Below are positions 57,201-64,000 of a stretch of DNA of 64,000 bases, in pieces. The notes under the pieces are model-generated. The model searched no databases, was not told the DNA's origin, and was given only the letters and a program-made list of their open reading frames with translations. A program made the position numbers and the translations under genes. The DNA lies in contig OX465600.1 of the NCBI GenBank assembly GCA_950022295.1, positions 197,437,782 through 197,501,781 of the forward strand, given 5' to 3'. Source of the stretch: Bromus sterilis (taxonomy: Eukaryota; Streptophyta; Magnoliopsida; Poales; Poaceae). Each line of letters opens with the position of its first letter. Position 1 is the stretch's first letter.

Positions 57201-58837
57201 GACCAGTGGGTCCCACATGTCAGCCTCTAACCATGTAATTAAATCCTTATTTTTATTCTAAAAACTACTGGACCCACATGTCATACATAGCAACTCATAT
57301 CAATTCATTTAAATAAATAATCTGACAGTGAGGGTCCACCAGTCAGAGACACATGTTTTATTAAACAGCTTAATTAACCAGGGAATTAAGTTAATGGCCT
57401 GGGCCCACTAGTGAGCCTCACAAGGGGGGGGGGGTTATTCCTAATCCTAATCCTGCAATTAGAGGGGGGGGGTTATTCCTAATCCTAATCCTGCAATTAG
57501 AGGGGGGGGGTTATTCAGGAGGGGGATTTGCCCCGGCTAGGCAACGGCGGCCGGAGATGCTCCGGTGAGGGGAAGGCGCGGTGGTAGGGGGTGACGCGCG
57601 CGGCGGCCGGACGTGCATCGGCGGCAAGAGGCACACAAGGCCGCGACCAAGCCAGGCCGCACGCAACAACGGCCGCGAGCACTACGGGAGCTCATGCCCC
57701 CGGCCATGGCAACAACGGGTGTCAGGGGCACCTACGGCGAAAACGGTGAAGGAATGGGGGATTGGGGGGGAGGATGCTCACGGGGAGTCAACAGGGCGAC
57801 CAGGGGCTCGGGGGGGGGGGGGGGAACTCGATGGAGCTGAAAGGGGGCGGGGGAGTACATCACGGCGAGCGCTGGCGGAGGCCGACGAGCGGTTCGTCAG
57901 ATGCGCTGGCTCGAGAGCGCCCCTCCTCGCGTGCGCCGAGGATGAAGAAGAAGGCGACGTCGTGCATCGCCTGGACGGCTTCACAATGCTCATGGGGCCT
58001 CGAAGCTTGGCAATGGCGTCGATGCGACCATGGCAGGACCCGATGTCTGCTTGCGTGCTAGAAGCGGCGCGAGGAAGGAAGAAAACGGAGGCTAGGGTTC
58101 AGGGAGGGTCGCAGAGAGGCTCTTATCCACGCCGGCGATCGCCCGATAGCCGCCACGGCACGACCATGGCGTGGCCGGCCGCGGGATTTGTGCCACGGCC
58201 CCCTGTGAACAGAGGAAGGGGATGAGTGAGGGGGGGCTGGGCCGTGGTGGGCCGGGGTGGGGGCTGACCAGCCTAGTTAGGTGGGTTGTGCCCATAGGTG
58301 TAGGTTAGATTAGTTTTTGTTTTACTTTTTTTTGTATTGTTTCCATTCTGTTTTAATTATTTTATATACTTTTGTATTTTTGTAAAATATGTAATAGGTT
58401 CCATAATTAGTGTTATGCTCCATATGAGTGCTACAAAAAGTTTGGGGCATCTATAAATTCATTTGCCATTTTGTTTTATTTAAAAGGGGTCAAATACTAC
58501 TGTTTTACTATTGTTTTATTTATTTACAATATTAAAATATTTTAATAAATCCCCAAACCAATTTTAATAAGGCCTACTGACTATTAGGCATTTAACAAAA
58601 TTGGTTTCATCATTTTTAGGGAAACTTTATTTCATCACCTTTTTTTATTATCATGAAAAAGGGAGTTTGGATTTTGATTTGAACCATGATGAGCAAGGCA
58701 TAGTTGGCACATTGGTTTTAATATCAACCATCATGATTTTGGATATGATCAAATGCAAAGTTTATCAAGGCATGATTAGCAACAGTAATGATCATTATCA
58801 ACAGTGATTACTGTAGTGTGACTCCCGGGGTGTTACA
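54237..58837 (-). mobile_element. Solo LTR of family B, TSD AACGA
   Basis: It starts TGTGACGCCCCCAAAATC and ends CGGGGTGTTACA, with AACGA on both sides (54232-54236 and 58838-58842). It aligns with the B1 LTRs over nearly its whole length but is more diverged, mainly in 57100-58400 where the GC-rich block differs. No internal region remains. ORFs such as 57581-58225 lie in the GC-rich block and look compositional. Confidence 0.9.
57421..57520. repeat. ~41-bp tandem repeat with poly-G runs
   Basis: AGGGGGGGG, then TTATTCCTAATCCTAATCCT and GCAATTAG, twice plus a partial third copy. G-runs of 8-11 bases. Found only in this copy of the B-family LTR. Confidence 0.75.
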
Positions 58838-58842
58838 AACGA

Positions 58843-59573
58843 TACCCTCCTTCCATCCTTGAGGCAAAATAAAAGGTTACGTAGACCATCAAAAGATTTA
58901 TGGATAAGGGAACATGTGTAAGCAAAAGGCATTAATATGGTTGGCATGGGAGATATTGAGAGACCTTTACCGTTCACCGTTGACTGGAAAGTTGCACTTC
59001 TCAAAAGAGTTTTATCTCTGTTTTCAAAACCAAGAGCTCTGGCACATGTTTAGTCTTTTCTTCCTTTCACGGGTTTTCAACCTTGCCATCAAAAGCCACG
59101 GTTCGAGAGTCTCCACCTTCCTTTCTCCAAAGCACCAACTATGAGAGCATAATTGTCATTCTTAGTGTAACATGCATTGTCCAAAAGTATCACATTGTCT
59201 TTTGCATGCTTGTGATGTTTCTTACTTTGAGTGCTGAGTTCTAGTCTCCTTTAAAACTCCGAAGGTGTTTCTTCATTTATGTTTTGCTTCACTCATGGAG
59301 GCTAGCGAGATACCACTCTGATATGTTCATGCTATGTGCATTGTGATCTTAAATTGATTCTCAGCAGCATATTATTTACTTTTTGTTTGTTTTTGACTGA
59401 TTACATGAAAGAAGGATTGCTTCGTGCATTATCCTTGTAGCATGGTGTCAAAACTTGCTAAACTCTTTCGTAGTACATGCTTATATACATCTATTGAAGA
59501 AAAAGAGTTTGTCAAAGTTTTCTTTGTCGCATCCAGTTCGTTGAACTGAATTGCTTGAGGACAAGCAATAACT
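58843..59573 (+). other. Element C internal region after the solo LTR
   Basis: Non-coding 3' part of C. It ends with TTGAGGACAAGCAATAACTAAGC, similar in layout to the end of element D. Confidence 0.7.
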
Positions 59574-59587
59574 AAGCTTGGGGGAGT
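59574..59587 (+). other. Polypurine tract of element C
   Basis: AAGCTTGGGGGAGT directly before TGATACGTCTC. Confidence 0.75.
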
Positions 59588-60978
59588 TGATACGTCTCAA
59601 ACGTATCTACTTTTCCAAACACTTTTGCTATTGTTTTGGCTTCATTCTTGCATGATTTGAACAAAACTAACCCGGACTAACGCTGTTTTCAGCAGAGCTA
59701 CCATTGCTGTTTTCTTTTGTACAGGTTTCTGGATATTTAGGTACGCTGGAAAAATCCCAACAAAATATATAAAAAATCAGCGTTCCGGAACCTTCCGCGA
59801 GTCCAAAGGGGGGCCACAGGGCAGCCAGGGACAGCCATGAGGGTGCCTGGCGCGGCCCAGCCCCTGGCCGCGCCACCTGCCCTCCTGGCTGGGTCCCACG
59901 CCCCTGGTGCCCTACTTTGGCCCTATTTATTCTCCCGACACAGAAACCCCAGAACAGAAGTCGCTTTTCCAATCTACGTCGCGGAGCCGCCGCAACCCTC
60001 TGTTCTTCTCCGGGGGAGCTAATCTGGAGGCTGATTTGGCCTCCGGTGAGGGGAAATCATCGCCATCGTCATCATCATCACCTCTCCATCACCCCTCTAT
60101 GACTTCCTCTCTCATGTGTGAGTAATTCCCTGCTGTAGGCAAAGGGGATGGTAGGTATTGGATGAGTTAGATCATGTAATAGTTTAATCAGATTGTTGGG
60201 GGGCATGTTGCCTATCATCTACTTGGTGTTTATCATCTCTGTTACAACTTGTTGCTCTTAATGCTTGTCACTTTGGGCCCGAGTGCCATGATTTCAGATC
60301 TGATCACCCTTTTGTTTCTTGAGTTTGTGGTGTTCTTGATCCTATCTATGAGTTGTATGCACCTATTATAGTCCGGAACCGGCGATCCCAATGGTGACAG
60401 CTTGGGACACCAAAGGGGATGGACTATAATTTGAGGATTCCGTGTATCCATGAAGTGTTAATGCTTTGTTCCGGTGCTCATTGACAGGAGTACCTTAATC
60501 TCCCTAAGTTCCTTTTGGCTCCGTTTGTAGCGGGAGGGTAGGACAAAAGATGTTGTGCAAAGTTCTTATTGCAAGCACGTACAACTACCCTGGGATACAC
60601 GCCTGCTGTTTGATATTTTCCTAGATGATCATTTCTTTTCTGTGAGCCTTGCCCGTGTTAGAATCTATTACATGTTTGTTCTCATCCAAGCAGCGCCCAA
60701 CCATCCATCTTCCAAGCCTACAGTGTTTTCTTTCCTGCTGGTTACGAGTTGTTTACTTTTGCTGTATTACTTTTGCTGTTTCACCACCACTACTACCATC
60801 GTATCACAGTTGCTACTAATACCTTTGTGCAAGCAAGTGTTTATTTCAGGTGCGGTTGAATTGACAACTCAATTGTCAAAGCCTGTACGTATTCTTTGTG
60901 TCCCCAAGTGTCGAATCAATAAATTGGGTTATCTTGCCCGCGAAGAATATCTCGATCCCCTACAATAGAGGGTTATCA
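59588..60978 (+). repeat. 3' LTR of element C
   Basis: 1,391 bp, ending GAGGGTTATCA. The target duplication GCAAT follows at 60979-60983. Confidence 0.93.
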
Positions 60979-60983
60979 GCAAT

Positions 60984-61740
60984 CTACTAATTCCCATTGG
61001 AACAACAGATCACAGAAAACTTGCAGTAGCAACACTTCAGATCGATATGAATTGAAGTATATGATTCAAGATGAAAGCTTGGAGCTATTCTCAAGAACTA
61101 GGGTTTATCTAAACGTAGGGGGCCCGGTATTTATAAGCTAGGGGGTGTCAAACTCGGATACAAGGCCGCATCCCTTCAGATATGCGCGCAGGCAGTTTCG
61201 TACGTCCGATGGGTTTCGGACGTCTGATGTGTCAGACGTCCGAATCGTGTCGGACTTCCGGCTGTTTTGACATCGGTTCTGTACTCGGGGGCGTCGCGAA
61301 GATCTTCATGTCGGATGTCCATTCCATGTCGGAATTCCGTCGTGTCGGAAGTCCGAATCCACTCGGATGTCCGCCGAAAATAGCAATCCTTCTGTAACTT
61401 GAGGTCATCGAGGCATCGTAGCTCATGGCCTCCGATGTCGGACGTCCGAAAAGTGTCGGATGTCCGAAAGTTGGAGCTTCCTTCATCTTCTCCTCCTTCT
61501 GGATCCTCTTCTTCGTCATGATACCTGATTATGCAAACATACAAAGATTTAGGCAGTATAAAGTTCTCATTACATAACATATCAGAATCTATTAAGAGCG
61601 AGTTCACCTGTTGTTCTATCAACTTTGCATGAGCTCTTGTAATAGGTCCAATTCTGATTTCATCATCCTTCTTCTTTGTTGAATCAACATGTTCTTCATG
61701 ACGAACTGGAGATGTGTTGGTAGTAGGGATGTCCTCATCA
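60984..61740 (-). repeat. 5' LTR of element A, distal part with promoter
   Basis: Aligns with 13864-14604. It ends CTCATCA, followed by the target duplication CGCCC. It has two more copies of the palindromic CGGACGTCCG-type unit than the 3' LTR (near 61204-61235 and 61436-61465). Confidence 0.92.
61126..61138 (-). promoter_or_regulatory. TATA box of the element A 5' LTR
   Basis: The minus strand reads GCTTATAAATACC; the 3' LTR copy is at 14025-14037. This promoter is now about 30 kb from the gag gene it once served. Confidence 0.5.
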
Positions 61741-62480
61741 CGCCCTCTTCTAATGGGCAACGAGATCAGCCTCATCATGCGTGGGACGGGCGTCCCGTCG
61801 CGAACGAGCTCCAATTCACGATCACCTCGTCCTGGGTCCGCTGCTTTTCAAGTTCCACATCGGCGTGCGTGTGGTTTCCCACATCCACGACGGCGCCAGG
61901 GTCCCCGAAGCCATGATCGATGCCTTCAACGTCCGCCACCACCGACACGAACTCCGAAACACTCTCTTTTCTCGCTCAAAGCCTCAAACTCGCCATGAAC
62001 TGTGCGTGATCATTCCGTTTGTGCCACGATCTTTATCGGAGACCAACGGAGTGTGGGTGTGGCTACTGGAGAAGATCGACAAGGAAGGGGCGTCCCACTT
62101 GAAGCTGGGGAAGCACGACGTGAAGACCATGAAAGATTTCTTGTGGAAAGTCACCGGTGAAGCGGACGGACGTGCTGCGCATGATACTGAGCAACGACAT
62201 GACAAACCACATGTAGGAGGTGACCACGAGCCACGCCAAGACATGCGACGCCAGCGATACAGTGTACGCGTACGCCGGGCAGCCAGGCGCCACCGTCGAC
62301 GTCAACTCCATCTGCAAGCTCGCTAGCATGCAGTGCGTGCCGGCCGCAGCAGCTGAGCAGGACGTGGAGGATGTTCGTGCAGCAGCTGTACATGGAGGCA
62401 TTTGAGCACCGACACAACCTTCACGAGGCCAAGGCCGAGCCCGCTGTCGTGCTCGTCCACACCAGCCACAGCAGGGCAAT
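61741..62480 (+). pseudogene. CBP60-like pseudogene, C-terminal part
   Basis: After the target duplication the frame resumes as RPLLMGNEISLIMR, then shifts to DGRPVANELQFTITSSWVR, then to FKFHIGVRVVSHIHDG, EAMIDAFNVRHHRHEL and VWLLEKIDKEGASHLKL with HDVKTMKDFLW. Another shift gives LRMILSNDMTNHM, a TAG at 62214 where the family has Trp, then EVTTSHAKTC and NSICKLASMQ. These match the CBP60 order: immunoglobulin-fold-like domain (SW-RSRKFRLG..V), LEKI-KDG--HKRL, T--DFLR, and GMSNKMWE-T--HA-TCV. At least three frameshifts and one stop show it is dead. No obvious intron interrupts the matching part, so a processed copy is possible. Confidence 0.85.
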
Positions 62481-62908
62481 GCTGCAGAGTAAGCAAACAT
62501 CGAACGATAATCCTTCATGCTTTCGAAAACACAACTGCAACGCCCGGTGCGCCGCCGCCGCTTCCGGCGACCCTGATCTGGTATAGACGGGATAAAATAT
62601 CCCGGACCATGGTACACCTCGCTTTCCGTAACCACCGTGAAGTCCCCCACGTATAGCACTGTTGCTTCATGTATTCTTTCTATATTTTTTATTTTTATGT
62701 GCTACACTATTTTAGCACTGTTTCTCCATGTATTCTTTCTATATTTTTTTATTTTTATGTGCTACACTGTTTTAGCGAACTACTTTTCCAGATCTCATCA
62801 CAACCATCAACGTCCAAGATACCAAGACCATCTAGTCCCGTGATCAGTTTAGCCATGTCCTAGTATTGTAGTATTGTAGGACTACTTCATTACTCCCGGA
62901 GTAGATTA
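62481..62908. other. Flank between the CBP60 pseudogene and a DNA transposon
   Basis: It may include decayed C-terminal codons. A ~58-bp duplication, CCATGTATTCTTTCTATATT with ATTTTTATGTGCTACACT, appears at about 62668-62720 and 62726-62782. No gene seen. Confidence 0.55.
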
Positions 62909-63628
62909 GGGGCCAGTTCTTTTACCTGGATTCTTAAGAATCGCTACTGGCAGAATCAGAATCAACAAAGAACTCGATTCAGCCTGAAGAATCATCCCTG
63001 AAATCGCTACAATCGCTAGTGTAGTTGAAAATCGTCGGGTAGGGACGATTCCAGCGATTCCCGCAAAGGAAACGTTTGGCTCCAGGGAAATAACCTATCG
63101 CTACGACCTATTTACGGTGAAAATGCCACTGGGCCAAGAGAAAAGAAACACCCGCTCGCTCGTTCCTCCCCTCGCTCGTTCCCCTCGCTCGAGTCCACCG
63201 CCGCCAGTGAGGGACCTAGGGTTGACGCCCCGGCCGCCGGCCGTCTCCTGCCCGCCTCGCCAGCCGCAGTACGCCCCGGCTGCCTCGCCGTTCGCCCCAG
63301 CCGCCCCGTCCTCCGACCCGTCCGCCCCGGCTCTCCTCCCAGTCTGCCCCGTCGTCCTCCCTGGCTTCCCAGTTCCTCGCCGTCCGTCGCCTCAAGCCGG
63401 CCGCCGTCCGGCAAGGGGACAGGGCCGCGACGCCTCCACGCCGCTGCAACTCCCTCAACCCAGCGGATCAACGCCGCCACGCCGCTGCGTCCTCTCTCCA
63501 TTCAGCTGGTACATCCACTCCCTCACCCTGTTTTCCTCTGTATACAATAGCCACTTCTACTAGATATTTCTTTTAGGAATTTGTACGTATTGATAAAGAT
63601 GGAAGCTGGAAATTGCCATTGATTTATT

Positions 63629-63722
63629 GTAGGATTTTTTTACATGTACATGTTGTTCTTCAGTGTAGGATTTTTTACATGTACATGTTGTTCTTCAGTG
63701 TAGGATTTTTTACATGTACATT
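63629..63722. repeat. ~35-bp tandem repeat, 2.6 copies
   Basis: GTAGGATTTTTTACATGTAC followed by ATGTTGTTCTTCA, starting at 63629, 63665 and 63700. It lies upstream of the Myb-like ORF. Confidence 0.9.
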
Positions 63723-63814
63723 TAGTATGAATTTTGTAGTGCTATATATTGAAATGATGGCTGGTTCATACAAAGATTTGTATACATTAAAATGTTCATA
63801 TATGGATGTTGTAG

Positions 63815-64000
63815 ATGGAGAAAGTGAGGCATCCAAAAGCAATTTGGGATAGTGCGGCTCATTCCATTTTTATGGATGTGTGCGTAGAGGAGGTGCGAGC
63901 AAATAACCGCGCCACCGGAAACACCACTTTATCCGATGTAGGACAAGCTAATTTGCTTAGAAAGTTCAATGAACGCTCCGGGAGAAACTATTCGCCCCAA
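63815..64000 (+). CDS. Myb/SANT-like protein of a PIF/Harbinger transposon (partial)
   Basis: The frame opens at ATG 63815, directly after an in-frame TAG, and runs open to the window end (62 codons). It reads KAIWDSAAHSIFMDVCVEEV, then QANLLRKFNERSGRNYS. This fits the plant Myb/SANT-like DNA-binding domain (Myb_DNA-bind_3 type: W----F---C-E-----R, then L--KFNE-TGR-Y). In PIF/Harbinger elements such a protein is encoded next to the DDE transposase and helps it bind DNA and enter the nucleus. Alternatively it could be a host gene derived from such a transposon. Confidence 0.75.
   Translation, partial: MEKVRHPKAIWDSAAHSIFMDVCVEEVRANNRATGNTTLSDVGQANLLRKFNERSGRNYSPQ

Larger units (their letters stand above)
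31352..60978 (+). mobile_element. Element C: non-autonomous Athila-lineage Gypsy element, host of D and of a solo LTR
   Basis: LTRs start TGATACGTCTCAAACG and end GGGTTATCA. GCAAT flanks the element on both sides (31347-31351 and 60979-60983). A tRNA-Asp-type primer site and the purine tract AAGCTTGGGGGAGT set the plus orientation. Gag, protease and a downstream ORF are present, but reverse transcriptase, RNase H and integrase are absent, so it depended on enzymes from relatives. LTR start and primer site are of the Sabrina/WHAM type of Triticeae Athila families (recognised from memory; exact family not certain). By eye the LTRs differ at about 3.4%. Confidence 0.9.
13669..61740 (-). mobile_element. 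Element A: CRM-clade Ty3/Gypsy retrotransposon, nested host of B1, C, D and E
   Basis: LTRs start TGATGAGGACAT (minus strand) and end CCCATATCA. The 3' LTR is 13669-14604. The 5' LTR is split into 60984-61740 and 31158-31351 by element C. The target duplication CGCCC is perfect (13664-13668 and 61741-61745). The primer site is initiator-tRNA-Met type (31145-31154) and a G-rich polypurine tract precedes the 3' LTR. Order on the minus strand is gag, protease, RT, RNase H, integrase. The pol frame continues into the 3' LTR, which is typical of the CRM (centromeric retrotransposon) clade. By eye the two LTRs differ at about 4% of sites. About 300 bp of the integrase end was lost where B1 lies. 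Confidence 0.9.
62909..64000 (+). mobile_element. Start of a PIF/Harbinger-type DNA transposon, cut by the window end
   Basis: GGGGCCAGTTCTTTTA at 62909 resembles PIF/Harbinger terminal inverted repeats (GGG-C-GTT-TTT). It is preceded by TTA (62906-62908), the 3-bp target typical of this superfamily. The interior has a GC- and Pro-rich leader region (63117-63500), a short tandem repeat, and the start of a Myb/SANT-like ORF. The other end and the transposase gene lie beyond 64000. Confidence 0.65.

Overview
This window is repeat-rich plant nuclear DNA, most likely from a Triticeae grass (wheat, barley, rye or Aegilops type). The evidence is deep nesting of Ty3/Gypsy retrotransposons, Athila-lineage LTRs beginning TGATACGTC with tRNA-Asp primer sites, a CRM-clade element whose pol frame runs into its LTR, and several very long (2.7-4.8 kb) LTRs. 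I see no intact host gene, tRNA, rRNA, CRISPR array or bacterial-type feature.

Layout. 1-4612 is part of a long LTR. 4613-9803 is AT-rich DNA with no gene, holding a GAAGCA-motif cluster and a ~1.6 kb tandem array. 9804-12547 is a solo LTR with TSD TCTAT and an internally duplicated U3. 13378-13668 and 61741-62480 are the two halves of one CBP60 (calmodulin-binding protein 60)-like pseudogene, split by a 48-kb retrotransposon nest. From 62909 to the window end lies the start of a PIF/Harbinger-type DNA transposon with a Myb/SANT-like ORF.

The nest resolves into levels, nearly all with perfect 5-bp target-site duplications. Element A (CRM-clade Gypsy, minus strand, 13669-61740, TSD CGCCC) sits in the CBP60 exon. 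Element B1 (non-coding, 4.84-kb LTRs, minus, 14934-26372) interrupts A's integrase end. Element C (non-autonomous Athila type, plus, 31352-60978, TSD GCAAT) sits in A's 5' LTR. Element D (Athila type, plus, 37420-53117, TSD TGGGC) sits in C's last ORF. Element E (Tat-lineage, minus, 37793-45935, TSD CCCCC) sits in D's 5' LTR. A solo LTR of family B (54237-58837, TSD AACGA) sits in C's 3' internal region. The path gene > A > C > D > E is four insertions deep.

Most coding capacity is decayed. A carries gag-protease and reverse transcriptase frames, but has stops, an RNase H Asp-to-Asn change, frameshifts and a truncated integrase. C has gag, protease and a downstream ORF but no reverse transcriptase. 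D has one acidic ORF of unknown function. E has a retropepsin plus, on the opposite strand, a spliced gene of at least eight exons with its own TATA-like box, followed by eight copies of a ~69-bp hairpin repeat. That antisense gene and the hairpin array are the most intriguing structures. The antisense-ORF class is known from grass Tat-lineage Gypsy elements, so I do not claim a new system. LTR divergences quoted below are counts by eye.
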